Source: Puccinellia tenuiflora
Taxonomy: Eukaryota > Streptophyta > Magnoliopsida > Poales > Poaceae
Direction of reading: 5' to 3'
Length of the DNA: 64,000 nt
NCBI GenBank assembly: GCA_012064385.1
Contig: QRDG01000129.1
Span: forward strand, 1,337,380 to 1,401,379
Of this stretch, positions 33,462 to 44,084 are shown piece after piece. The notes below the pieces were generated by a model. That model had not been told where the DNA came from. It saw nothing but the letters and a program-made list of their open reading frames with translations, and made no database searches. The first letter of the stretch is position 1. The number at the start of each line of letters is the position of its first letter. The position numbers and the translations under genes are program-made.

Positions 33462-35889
33462 ATGTTTGTTGCCCAATCCCGCGCGAGCATCCGATCGTCG
33501 CCTGCCCCGCATTCTTTTCCATCTCCGATGGATATGCCGTGCTACCCACCACGACATTTGGCGCCCACCGTGGGGCTCGCGGCGACCGGAGTCACGTTCT
33601 GCGCGGGATCCCGGACTGTGGATGGTCGGCGGATCGTCTCCGGCCTCGTGCTCTCCATCGGCTCCGTCGGCTGCGTCCTCGACAACACCAACAGCTTCGC
33701 CGACGTGGACGTCGCCAGCGGAGGAGCGGTCGTCACCCTTGGCGATTTCCACGTCTACGTCGCCGTCGCCGCTCAGGAGTACCCGGAGGTGGTCTACTCG
33801 AGCTTGGCTCCTTCGATCTTCGACGCCAGCACCTGCAACGACGACTCCGCCTCCGGCTACCTCAACTCTGGTGACGCAGACCGCGACGTCACCAAGCTCA
33901 ACGTCTACGCCGAGGTGCACATGGTCGAGCACGCGGCGGCAGGAGGCCCCGTCACCACTACCGTTCATGAAGCTGGCGAACCTTCGCGCTACCAGCGCAA
34001 CTGGAGGCCGACTTCGAGCAGCTGAGCACCCCCATCGCGCCGAGTGCTGATCCAGTCAAGGCGGCGGCTGAACTCGAGAGGATGCGGCAGCAGATCTACG
34101 ACAAGGCGCTAAACCTCGCGTCGACACAACGCCGGCTCAGTGCCACAATTCGCGAGTACAATTCGGCACACGGCTTCGAGCAGGTGGACCGCAATGCGGA
34201 GAAGCTGAATGAAGTTAGGCGCAAAGGAGGAGATCTTGGTGGCGCCATGACCGTGCCGGCCAGGCGCACGAACTCACCGACCTCAGCTTCCCCGAGTACA
34301 GCTGTCTACGCAAAACATGAGGGCGGCGGAAGCAGCAGCCGCCGAGCTACCCTATCTCCAAGGCGAAGAACTACATCAACAAATGCGCCGGGTTCGACAA
34401 CTCATCAACACGGCCAACCGGCAGCAGCGAGAAACGGAGGCAACGGCGAGCAAGGGGCATCATGAGCCGCCTCCAGGCTACGATGCAGCCGGCAAGTCCA
34501 AGCAAGGTGCAGAGGCGTCATCCACGAGCCGCGGAAGAGCGAAGGACAAGCAAACACGAGTTCATCGCGAGGGGAGCGCGAGCTCGCATCCTCGTGATCA
34601 CGGCCGCGACCCGGCTGGACGACGCGAAGACGGCAACCGGAACGAGCCTCGAGCCAGACGGAACGTCAAGGAGCGAGTCGGCCACAAGGTCACCATCGAC
34701 GAACGCCTGGGGCCGCTGGGACCCGAAACCAGCGACGACGCACGCCAACCGCATCGACGTGCTCAAGCTGTCAAGCATCATCGAGGAAGAAGACATCGCT
34801 GCTCATCGCTGTTTCGGACCCCGCATCCAGAGCGAGCGATTCCCGAAGGGATTCACTCTCCCCAGGGACACACCCAAGTACAACGGCACCGCGAAGCCGG
34901 AAGACTGGCTCGCCGACTACGTCACGGCGGTCAACATCGCAGGCGGCAACAAGCGGGTAGCCGTGCGCTACGTGCCACTCTGCTCCAGGGATCAGCAACG
35001 GACTTGGCTCAACAGCCTTCCGAAGGAGAGCGTCAACAGCTGGCTGGACTTCGAGGAAGTGTTCAACCGCAATTTCACCGGCAACCTACTTGCGCCCTGG
35101 CAACGCACAGCTGCTCGCGCTGTGCAAGCAGAAGGACGGCGAGTCGGACCGAGCCTACCTCACCCGGTGGACAAGCCTTCGCAACTCCTGCGAAGGAAGT
35201 ACTCGAACTCCAAGCGTCCAGTACTTCATCCAAGGGGTGCCGAGATCAGACGCTGCTCAAGCACCGGCTCTGAGGAAGAGCCAAAGACCATGGCGGAACT
35301 CATGGCAATCGCCGACGAGTACGCCACCGCCGACGCGGGCATGATCAATCCGATCCGACTCGACGAAGCCGGAAGAATCATCACGACGGAACCGGCTGTA
35401 CGCCGCAGCCGGACGGAAAACCAAGAAGGAGGAAAATCGACCCGGCGTGATTCCGACGCGGCCGGCAAACGCAAATCCGCAGACGACCGCGTCGAGTCCA
35501 AGGTCGTCGCTACGACCGAGGGAAGGCCAGCAGGAGGCTTCGACAACCGTCGCATGAGGACGAGCGGCGACATGCGCCGGACAAGGGCGAGGAACAACTA
35601 CGACTACATGCTCGATCAACCGTGCCGGAACCATGGCGACCGGCCAGCAAACCACACCGTCAGGCAATGCACCCTTGGACGCCCAAGGCCGCCACCGTAC
35701 GAGCGGCGAAACCCGCCTCCGCCTCGGGATGAAGCCGGACGGGACGATCGAGGACGCGACGACAGACGACGCGAAGACAGGAATCGCGATGACCGCCAAC
35801 GCGAAGAAGAGAGGGAACGCCTTCCGGCCCGCCTCCGAGAGGACCAGACGGCTACCAGAATCCGGATGCCGCCTACATCGTATTCATCA
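33462..35889 (+). pseudogene. E1 gag, first copy, disrupted by many single-base indels
   Basis: The Gag frame begins in U5 (ATGs at 33462 and 33528 are in phase), passes through the PBS and runs to about 34010, where the first of many one-base insertions or deletions breaks it. Compared with the second copy (35891-38161) I see roughly a dozen single-base indels and some twenty substitutions. Recognisable Gag motifs are scattered over all three frames. Because the indels cluster before an N, some are probably sequencing errors rather than mutations. Confidence 0.8.
33559..33576 (+). other. E1 primer binding site
   Basis: TGGCGCCCACCGTGGGGC, two bases after the LTR, identical in class to E2 and E5. 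Confidence 0.8.
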
Positions 35890-35890
35890 N
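35890..35890. other. Single unresolved base at an assembly joint
   Basis: This is the only N in the window. The 2270 bases before it (33620-35889) and the 2271 bases after it (35891-38161) are copies of the same gag segment. Confidence 0.95.
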
Positions 35891-38800
35891 ATGGTCGGCG
35901 GATCGTCTCCGGCCTCGTGCTCTCCATCGGCTCCGTCGGCTGCGTCCTCGACAACACCAACAGCTTCGCTGACGTGGACGTCGCCAGCGGAGGAGCGGTC
36001 GTCACCCTTGGCGATTTCCACGTCTACGTCGCCGTCGCCGCTCAGGAGTACCCGGAGGTGGTTCTACTCGAGCTTGGCTCCTTCGATCTTCGACGCCAGC
36101 ACCTGCAACGACGACTCCGCCTCGGCTACCTCAACTCCGGCGACGCAGACCGCGACGTCACCAAGCTCAACGTCTACGCCGAGGTGCACATGGTCGAGCA
36201 CGCGGCGGCAGGAGGCCCCGTCACCACTACCGTTCATGAAGCTGGCGAACCTTCGCGCTACCAGCGCAACCTGGAGGCCGACTTCGAGCTGCTGAGCACC
36301 CCCATCGCGCCGAGTGCTGATCCAGTCAAGGCGGCGGCTGAACTCGAGAGGATGCGGCAGCAGATCTACGACAAGGCGCTAAACCTCGCGTCGACACAAC
36401 GCCGGCTCAGCGCCACAATTCGCGAGTACAATTCTGCACACGGCATCGAGCAGGCGGACCGCAACGCGGAGAAGCTGAATGAAGTTAGGCGCAAAGGAGG
36501 AGATCTTGGTGGCGCCATGAACCGTGCCGGCCAGGCGCATGAACTCACCGACCTCAGCTTCCCCGAGTACAGCTGTCCTACGCAAAACATGAGGGCGGCG
36601 GAAGCAGCAGCCGCCGAGCTACCCTATCTCCAAGGCGAAGAACTACATCAACAAATGCGCCGGGTTCGACAACTCATCAACACGGCCAACCGGCAGCAGC
36701 GAGAAACGGAGGCAACGGCGAGCAAGGGGCATCATGAGCCGCCTCCAGGCTACGATGCAGCCGGCAAGTCCAAGCAAGGTGCAGAGGCGTCATCCACGAG
36801 CCGCGGAAGGGCGAAGGACAAGCAAACACGAGTTCATCGCGAGGGGAGCGCGAGCTCGCATCCTCGTGATCACGGCCGCGATCCGGCTGGACGACGCGAA
36901 GACGGCAACCGGAACGAGCCTCGAGCCGGACGGAACGTCAAGGAGCGAGTCGGCCACAAGGTCACCATCGACGAACGCCTGGGGCCGCTGGGACCCGAAA
37001 CCAGCGACGACGCACGCCACCGCATCGACGTGCTCAAGCTGTCAAGCATCATCGAGGAAGAAGACATCGCTGCTCATCGCTGTTTCGGACCCCGCATCCG
37101 GAGCGAGCGATTCCCGAAGGGATTCACTCTCCCCAGGGACACACCCAAGTACAACGGCACCGCGAAGCCGGAAGACTGGCTCGCCGACTACGTCACGGCG
37201 GTCAACATCGCAGGCGGCAACAAGCGGGTAGCCGTGCGCTACGTGCCACTCATGCTCCAGGGATCGGCACGGACTTGGCTCAACAGCCTTCCGAAGGAGA
37301 GCGTCAACAGCTGGCTGGACTTCGAGGAAGTGTTCAACCGCAATTTCACCGGCACCTACTTGCGCCCTGGCAACGCACAGCTGCTCGCGCTGTGCAAGCA
37401 GAAGGACGGCGAGTCGGACCGAGCCTACCTCACCCGGTGGACAAGCCTTCGCAACTCCTGCGAAGGAGTACTCGAACTCCAAGCCGTCCAGTACTTCATC
37501 CAAGGGTGCCGAGATCAGACGCTGCTCAAGCACCGGCTCCTGAGGAAGAGCCCAAAGACCATGGCGGAACTCATGGCAATCGCCGACGAGTACGCCACCG
37601 CCGACGCGGGCATGATCAATCCGATCCGACTCGACGAAGCCGGAAGAATCATCACGACGGAGCCGGCTGCACGCCGCAGCCGGACGGAAAACCAAGAAGG
37701 AGGAAAATCGACCCGGCGTGATTCCGACGCGGCCGGCAAACGCAAATCCGCAGACGACCGCGTCGAGTCCAAGGTCGTCGCTACGACCGAGGGAAGGCCG
37801 GCAGGAGGCTTCGACAACCGCCGCATGAGGACAAGCGGCGACATGCGCCGGACAAGGGCAAGGAACAACTACGACTACATGCTCGATCAACCGTGCCGGA
37901 ACCATGGCGACCGGCCAGCAAACCACACCGTCAGGCAATGCACCCTTGGACGCCCAAGGCCGCCACCGTACGAGCGGCGAAACCCGCCTCCGCCTCGGGA
38001 TGAAGCCGGACGGGACGATCGAGGACGCGACGACAGACGACGCGAAGACAGGAATCGCGATGACCGCCAACGCGAAGAAGAGAGGGAACGCCTTCCGGCT
38101 CCGCCTCCGAGGGGACCAGACGGCTACCAGAATCCGGATGCCGCCTACATCGTATTCGTCAGCGAGCGCGACGACAAACGAAGCCGGCGCGAACGGTTCA
38201 AGGAGGTGAACGCGGTGGTTCCACCTGTCCCCCAGTACCTCAACTGGTCGCAGGAGCCGATCACATGGGACCGCAGCGACCACCCGGAACTGATGCCCAA
38301 CCCAGGCGGCTATGCTCTAGTCCTGGAGCCCATGATCATCTCCACCAAGCGCGCTTGCACCTTCTCACGCGTCCTCATTGACGGAGGCAGCAGCATCAAC
38401 ATCCTCTACCGTGACACGCTGGAGAAGCTGGGCGTCTCCGAGTCCTGCTTGACGCCGAGCCGGACGGTCTTCCACGGCATCGTGCCGGGGCGAGCCGGCT
38501 CGTCCATGGGCCTCATTCGGCTGGATGTCCTATTCGGCACCAAGAGCAACCACCGCCGCGAGACCATCTCCTTCGAGGTGGTCAACCACTCCAGCGCCTA
38601 CCACGCCATCCTCGGGCGGCCGGCGCTCGCCAAGTTCATGGCGGTACCCCACTACGCTTACCTCAAGATGAAGCTACCAGGCCCACGCGGGATCATCACC
38701 GTCGCCGGAGACTATAAACGCTCCATCGCATGCGCCTCCGACAGCGCAAAGGTGGCCGAGACCATGGTCTGCAACGAGGAGATGAAGCAATTCAAGCGCA

Positions 38801-38952
38801 AGGCTAGCGAGGAAAAGCTGGAGATCCCGGAGTCGGCCAAGCCGGCTGGCGAGTCGAACTTCCAGGCGGCCCGGGACACAAAGAAGATCTACTTCGACGA
38901 CAACGACAAGTCCAAGTTCGTCTCCGTCGGGGCGAGCCTGGACCCCAAATAG
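35891..38952 (+). CDS. E1 Gag-protease (second copy)
   Basis: The frame is open from the N to the UAG at 38950-38952. From about 36260 on it has a long helical Gag segment, a Ser/Arg/Asp-rich hinge, and a retrotransposon Gag core (about 37000-37560; W-L-N-S-L-P, F-N-R-N-F-T-G). A modified zinc knuckle C-x2-H...H-x4-C lies near 37893-37940, followed by an Arg/Asp-rich tract and an aspartic protease with D-G-G-S-S at 38380 and I-L-G-R-P-A-L near 38610. Between about 36062 and 36123 an extra base and a missing base shift about 20 codons out of frame and back, close to the N, so this looks like error. The true start lies in the first copy or in the LTR. Confidence 0.85.
38950..38952 (+). promoter_or_regulatory. 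In-frame UAG between protease and RT (E1)
   Basis: Context AAA TAG GAA AGC, with pol in the same phase for 1082 further codons. E2 is identical in codon, context and spacing (21 codons) to the first Met of RT. This is a candidate for programmed read-through. Confidence 0.65.
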
Positions 38953-41900
38953 GAAAGCGCGCTCGTCGAGTTCCTCCGTGAGAACCGGGACATCTTCGCG
39001 TGGTCCCCCAAGGACATGCCTGGTGTGCCGAGGGAACTCGCCGAGCACTCTCTTCACGTCCGGCCGGACGCCAAGCCGGTAAAACAGTCCCTGCGACGCT
39101 TCGCGGAAGGAAGGAGACAGCTGATAGGAGAAGAAATAGCCCGGCTACTCGCAGCCGGATTTATCAAAGAAGTGCAACACACGGAGTGGCTAGCCAATCC
39201 GGTAATGGTGGAAAAGAAGAACAAGAAATGGCGGATGTGTATCGACTACACCCACCTCAACAAGGCTTGCCCTAAAGACCCCTTCGCATTGCCGCGCATC
39301 GACCAAGTGATCGACTCCACGGCCGGCTGCGACCTCCTCTCCCTCCTCGACGCCTACTCTGGCTACCACCAAATTCCGCTGAATCCGGACGACCAGCTCA
39401 AGACCGCCTTCATCACCCCATACGGCCCGTACTGCTACACCACTATGCCGTTCGGCTTGAAGAACGCGGGAGCAACATACCAGCGCTGCATGCAGAAATG
39501 CTTGCACGACCAAATCGGCCGCAACGCGCACGCCTACGTCGACGACGTCGTCATCAAGACCAAGGAGAAGCATACCCTCCTCCTCGACCTCAAGGAAACC
39601 TTCGACAACCTCCGCCGCTTCCAGATGAAACTCAACCCGGAGAAATGCGTGTTTGGCGTTCCAGCCGGACAGCTACTCGGCTACCTTGTATCGGCACGGG
39701 GGATCGAGGCCAACCCGGAGAAAATCGCCGCCATCGACAACATGCGACAACCGAGAAGCGTCAAGGACATTCAGAAGTTCGCCGGTTGTCTAGCCTCCCT
39801 TAGCCGCTTCATCAGCCGGCTCGGGGAGAAGGCTCTCCCGCTCTACCACTTACTGAAGAAAACGGACAAGTTCGTCTGGAGCGACGCGGCCGACGCCGCC
39901 TTCAAGGAACTCAAGCGGGCGATGGCCACCACCCCGGTCCTGGCACCTCCGACCCCAAAGGAGCCCATGCTCATGTACATTGCCGCCTCCAATCGAGTCG
40001 TCAGCGTGGTCCTAGTGGTGGAACGAGACGAACCCGGCAAGCAGCGGCCGGTTCAGCGGCCAGTCTACTACCTCAGCGAGGTGCTCTCGCAATCAAAGCA
40101 AAACTACCCGCATTACCAGAAGCTCGTATACGGCGTGTACATGGCCACGAAGAAGCTGAAGCATTACTTTCAAGAGCACCCGATCAAGGTGATAAGTGAC
40201 GCTCCGCTTGCCGAGATCATAGGCAACAAGGACGCAACCGGCAGAGTTGCGAAATGGGCGATCAACCTGACGGCGCACGGAGTCGAGTACGACAAGAGAA
40301 CAGCGATCAAGTCGCAGGAGCTGGCGGACTTTCTTGCCGATTGGACGGAGACGGACCACGTACCGCCGCCACCCAACTCCGGCGAACATTGGCTCATGCA
40401 CTTCGACGGCTCCAAAAGATACTGGGGACTCGGCGCTGGAGTCGTCCTCACCTCGCCCAAGGGGGGCCGACTCGAATACGTGCTACAGATCCACTTCACG
40501 GCGTCCAACAACGTAGCCGAGTATGAAGCTCTCGCACACGGCCTCAAGCTCGCCAAGGCTATGAACATCAAGCGAATCCTCTGCTACGGCGACTCCGACT
40601 TGGTGGTCCAGCAGACCACTGGTCATTGGGACGCCAAGGACCCCAACATGGCCGCCTACCGCTTCTTCGTCCAGCAGCTCGCGGGATGCTTCGAAGGATG
40701 CGAGTTCCACCACATCCACCGCTCCAACAACGAGGCAGCCGACACCCTGGCAAACATTGGCTCTCTTCGCGAGGAAATCCCACCCGGCGTCGCCCTCGAG
40801 AAGCTCTACAAACCATCCATCACGCCGTGTCCCGGCTCCGATTCCATCCGGATGCCGCCGGACACGGAGTCGGCTGGGCCGGCTCCAGGCGAGACGGAGT
40901 CCGTCGAGGTCCTCGTCATAGAAGCGGCGCCACCATGGACCCAACCCTTCCTCGCCTACCTCGCCAACAACGAGCTCCCGGCAGACGAGCTCATCGCCAG
41001 GCAAATCAAACGCCGGGCAAGTGCTTACACCATCATCAACAACGAGCTATACAAGCGCAGCGTATCCGGAATGTTCCAACGCTGCGTGAGCCAAGAAGAA
41101 GGGATCAGGATCCTAAGGGAGATCCATCAAGGCGAATGCGGTCATCACGCATCCTCAAGGGCAATTGTGGCTAAGGCGTTCAGGCACGGGTTTTATTGGC
41201 CGACTGCGCTGGCAGACGCGAACCAACTGGTCCGGCTCTGCAACGGTTGCCAACGATTCGCAACGCAGAAGCACACGCCGGCTTCGGCACTCAAGACAAT
41301 TCCTATCACCTGGCCGTTTGCCGTCTGGGGGCTCGACATGGTTGGACCACTGAGGAGATCCAGTGGAGGCATGACACACCTGCTGGTAGCGGTCGACAAG
41401 TTCACGAAATGGATTGAAGCCAAGCCGATCAAGAAACTGGACGGACCAACAGCAGTAAAGTTCTTCAAAAGCATCATCTACCGCTTCGGCTACCCCAACA
41501 GCATCATCACGGACAACGGGACAAACTTCGTCAAGGGAGAATTCGCCAAGTTCTGCGGCAGGACCGGCATCCGGCTCGACGTGGCCTCCGTTGCGCACCC
41601 GCAGTCGAACGGGCAGGTCGAGCGAGCAAATGGCCTCATCCTATCCGGCATCAAGCCTCGGCTGCTCGAACCGCTCGAGCGCGCAGCCGGCGCATGGGAA
41701 GAGGAATTACCTTCCGTCCTCTGGAGTCTAAGGACAACCCCGAACCGTTCAACCGGCTTCACCCCCTTCTTCCTCGTCCATGGAGCTGAAGCCGTCATGC
41801 CAACAGACATCGAGCACGACGCACCCCGGATCGTGCTATACACGGAGGCACAAGCTAAGCAAGCCTACGAAGATGGAATGGACCTGCTCGAGGAAGCACG

Positions 41901-42201
41901 CCAGCTTGCCGAATCAAGGTCGGCGATGTACCAGCAGCAACTACGCAACTATCACAGTCGGCGCATCAAGCACGTCCACTTTCGCGAAGGCGATCTCGTG
42001 CTACGGCTCATCCAGGACACGAAAAACATGCACAAGTTGTCATCGCCATGGGAAGGACCATTCATCGTCAGCAAAGCGCTCATCAACGATGCTTACTACC
42101 TCATCGACGCCCGCGAGCACAAGAAGGACACGATGGACAAAGAGGGCGATGAAACGGAAAGGCCATGGAACGCGTCACTCTTGCGTCGATTCTACACTTG
42201 A
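38953..42201 (+). CDS. E1 Pol: RT, RNase H, second RNase H, integrase
   Basis: 1082 codons, uninterrupted, numbered from the codon after the UAG. The RT active site A-Y-V-D-D has Y195 and D197-D198. A Gypsy RNase H follows. The archaeal-type RNase H starts at H-F-D-G-S (D485), with conserved E and D residues in the N-N-V-A-E-Y and Y-G-D-S-D motifs. Integrase has an H-H-C-C finger from H725 and the triad D795, D854 and E890, with exactly 35 residues between the last two. A W-E-G-P-F motif near the C-terminus completes it. There is no ATG near the start, so expression by read-through of the UAG is the simplest model. This copy could be functional. It ends 846 bases from the convergent B3-like gene. 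Confidence 0.95.
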   Translation, partial: ESALVEFLRENRDIFAWSPKDMPGVPRELAEHSLHVRPDAKPVKQSLRRFAEGRRQLIGEEIARLLAAGFIKEVQHTEWLANPVMVEKKNKKWRMCIDYTHLNKACPKDPFALPRIDQVIDSTAGCDLLSLLDAYSGYHQIPLNPDDQLKTAFITPYGPYCYTTMPFGLKNAGATYQRCMQKCLHDQIGRNAHAYVDDVVIKTKEKHTLLLDLKETFDNLRRFQMKLNPEKCVFGVPAGQLLGYLVSARGIEANPEKIAAIDNMRQPRSVKDIQKFAGCLASLSRFISRLGEKALPLYHLLKKTDKFVWSDAADAAFKELKRAMATTPVLAPPTPKEPMLMYIAASNRVVSVVLVVERDEPGKQRPVQRPVYYLSEVLSQSKQNYPHYQKLVYGVYMATKKLKHYFQEHPIKVISDAPLAEIIGNKDATGRVAKWAINLTAHGVEYDKRTAIKSQELADFLADWTETDHVPPPPNSGEHWLMHFDGSKRYWGLGAGVVLTSPKGGRLEYVLQIHFTASNNVAEYEALAHGLKLAKAMNIKRILCYGDSDLVVQQTTGHWDAKDPNMAAYRFFVQQLAGCFEGCEFHHIHRSNNEAADTLANIGSLREEIPPGVALEKLYKPSITPCPGSDSIRMPPDTESAGPAPGETESVEVLVIEAAPPWTQPFLAYLANNELPADELIARQIKRRASAYTIINNELYKRSVSGMFQRCVSQEEGIRILREIHQGECGHHASSRAIVAKAFRHGFYWPTALADANQLVRLCNGCQRFATQKHTPASALKTIPITWPFAVWGLDMVGPLRRSSGGMTHLLVAVDKFTKWIEAKPIKKLDGPTAVKFFKSIIYRFGYPNSIITDNGTNFVKGEFAKFCGRTGIRLDVASVAHPQSNGQVERANGLILSGIKPRLLEPLERAAGAWEEELPSVLWSLRTTPNRSTGFTPFFLVHGAEAVMPTDIEHDAPRIVLYTEAQAKQAYEDGMDLLEEARQLAESRSAMYQQQLRNYHSRRIKHVHFREGDLVLRLIQDTKNMHKLSSPWEGPFIVSKALINDAYYLIDAREHKKDTMDKEGDETERPWNASLLRRFYT

Positions 42202-43046
42202 GAAAGTACAATGTATGTATCACCTATGCTATCAATAAAAGAAACGAGAATGATGAACACATGAGCAGTTTTTCGCAACTTTTTTCGCATTTTTCTTTCC
42301 GGTTCTTCCGGCAGCCGGCAAGCTTGCTTTTAGCGGCCGTGTAGCGTGACTAACCCCTAAACGGCTAACTCTTCGAATCCGGTTAAGGCCGGCAAGAGAA
42401 CAAGCTGGAGGGGGCCAACAACGTGAAAAACGCATAAAGGGAAGTCCTGCCGGCTGAAATAATGTTCTTCTGCAAACTCGGCCAAGCCGGCAGTCGGCAA
42501 CCGCTTCTCCTATTACGGATGACTAGCTACACAACGCTAAACGGCTAACTCTTCGGATCCGGTTAAGGCCGGCAAGAGAATAAGCTGGAGGCTGAGTGTA
42601 TGCGAAAGACGTAAGAAATAGAAGTCGTTACCGGCTGAGAAAACTCTGGCCTAACAAACCGGATCCTAGCGTTGTAGTAGTGTGCATGATCCCGCTAGAC
42701 GGTGAAGTGCACACGAACGGCGGCGGGAAAGGCTACAGGCGAGTGTGAAATTGAGATAAGCATAGTAAAAGTATTCTCCGTGATCAAAATAGCAAGCTAA
42801 TCGCTTCGTCATTTCATTTCACGCGCGAAAACGCCGCCAACCGGCTTCGAGAGCCCAAGCCGGACACAGGCCCGACGAGCAAGGAATGAAAATTGCGCAC
42901 AAGCAAACAAGTACAGGAACAAAAGCAAGTAGCATTAAACATCAAGGGCAAGGCATTACAGATAAAGGCTAAACAACAAAGCAAAAGAGGGAAGTCCACA
43001 GGCGGACCTTCCCCGCGCAACTACAAGGTCGAGCCGGCAGAGCTCC
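42202..43046. other. Non-coding spacer between pol and the B3-like gene (E1)
   Basis: 845 bases, the reverse counterpart of 14499-15342, with the same internal duplication (near 42370 and 42550). Two transcripts converge on it. I see no gene. Confidence 0.6.
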
Positions 43047-43853
43047 CTAAGCGGCATCCGTCGCCTTCCCGGATCCACCTATCTTCTTGCCAACCCAGTG
43101 CTTGATGCAGAGGGTGCCGTCGAACACCTTCACGAAGAAGACGCCCTTGTCACGCCGGAGACGGAAGCAGAGAATGAAGCCGGCTTCGAGCTCGTAGAAG
43201 TCAGCGAACTCGTCCCAACCCCTGACAAACTCCACCCTATTGACAACAGCATTACCCTCCACCTGGGAGGTGAACCGGACGGTTGCATTCCAGGGACCCT
43301 GGGAAGCACCCTCACGGAAGAGCTTGAACTTGAAGTGGCCAACGCCCGGCAGTGCGTCGGCGAAGGCATCGGGAAGCCTCTGCACCGGCCCAGTAACTGG
43401 CGAATGCAGGATCAAGAGGAACTCCCCGATAGGGAACACACCCCAGGCCGGGCGCCGCGGATTCTCCAGGGAGTCGGAAGAGGCGGAGGACAACTCCGCG
43501 CTGTCTTCCTCGCTGTCGGCGACAGCAGAGGGAGCATATTTAGGAATCGGGTCAAAACCCGGAGGGGGAAGAACAGGGGTGGCTTCCTCCTCGCTCGACG
43601 AGTCGTGAAGAACAAGGAGGTTCTTGCCACGACCAACGCCAACGCTAACGCCGCCACTGACGGCACCCGCCCTCTTCAAGCCAGCACGGCCGCTGCCCTT
43701 GCCACGGCCAGCGCTGCTACCAGCGGCAGTGGAGGGGACCGCTTTTCCTCGCCCTCGACCGCCTCTCTTAGGGGGACGACCGCGCGGACGTTTCGCCGGA
43801 GGCGCAGCGATGGTCTCCTCAGCGGCAACATCCAAAGGCTCGGACTTCACCAT
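43047..43853 (-). CDS. AT-hook and B3-like DNA-binding protein, antisense in E1
   Basis: An intact 268-aa frame starting at 43853, 89 bases after a TATA box. It is colinear with the E2 protein. The AT-hook K-R-P-R-G-R-P-P-K-R is identical except for its last residue, and the acidic Ser tract and the whole B3-like region are kept. Over the roughly 95-residue B3-like region I count about 11 differences from E2, most of them conservative (K/R, I/V, Y/F, T/S). The hallmark G-W-x-x-F and V-K-V-F-D motifs are unchanged. Neither copy has a stop or frameshift, although other genes in E2 do. A role as a nuclear DNA-binding factor is inferred from the domains; target and function are unknown. Confidence 0.82.
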   Translation of the reverse strand: MVKSEPLDVAAEETIAAPPAKRPRGRPPKRGGRGRGKAVPSTAAGSSAGRGKGSGRAGLKRAGAVSGGVSVGVGRGKNLLVLHDSSSEEEATPVLPPPGFDPIPKYAPSAVADSEEDSAELSSASSDSLENPRRPAWGVFPIGEFLLILHSPVTGPVQRLPDAFADALPGVGHFKFKLFREGASQGPWNATVRFTSQVEGNAVVNRVEFVRGWDEFADFYELEAGFILCFRLRRDKGVFFVKVFDGTLCIKHWVGKKIGGSGKATDAA

Positions 43854-43941
43854 GGCAGGGACGCGAGGGAACGATAGGAGGAAGACGAAGAGAGAGCAAG
43901 AAGGCGTAAGCAATGAGAAGGAAGAACGAAAATTGTGAAGC

Positions 43942-44009
43942 TTTATAACACAACCAAGGGACAACGTGGGAGACCCAACCGTCACCCACGATCCCATGAT
44001 CAACACGTG
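43942..44009 (-). promoter_or_regulatory. TATA plus G-box promoter of the B3-like gene (E1)
   Basis: On the minus strand CACGTG is at 44009-44004 and TATAAA at 43947-43942. Motif order and the 62-base offset are the same as in E2 (13542-13609). Confidence 0.7.
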
Positions 44010-44084
44010 GTAACGAAACTCAGTTGACGGGACCTTTCAGTAACTGCAACCGGGTCCACGCACAGAAGCCAAGGAGGCAAGGCC

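Larger units (their letters stand above)
32863..33556 (+). repeat. E1 5' LTR
   Basis: 694 bp from TGTCGGGGATAT to CCACGACA. TATATAAA lies at 33191-33198. It differs from the 3' LTR at only a handful of sites, plus a small indel near 33225. Confidence 0.95.

Noticed and set aside
35891..38161. Genuine tandem duplication of gag in E1
   Set aside because: The boundary coincides with the only N, indels cluster near it, and E2 has a single copy. An assembly cause is more likely.
34462..38952. One 1496-codon Gag-protease protein
   Set aside because: It crosses the N at 35890 and joins two copies of the same segment, and its first third is partly out of frame. It is not a natural protein.
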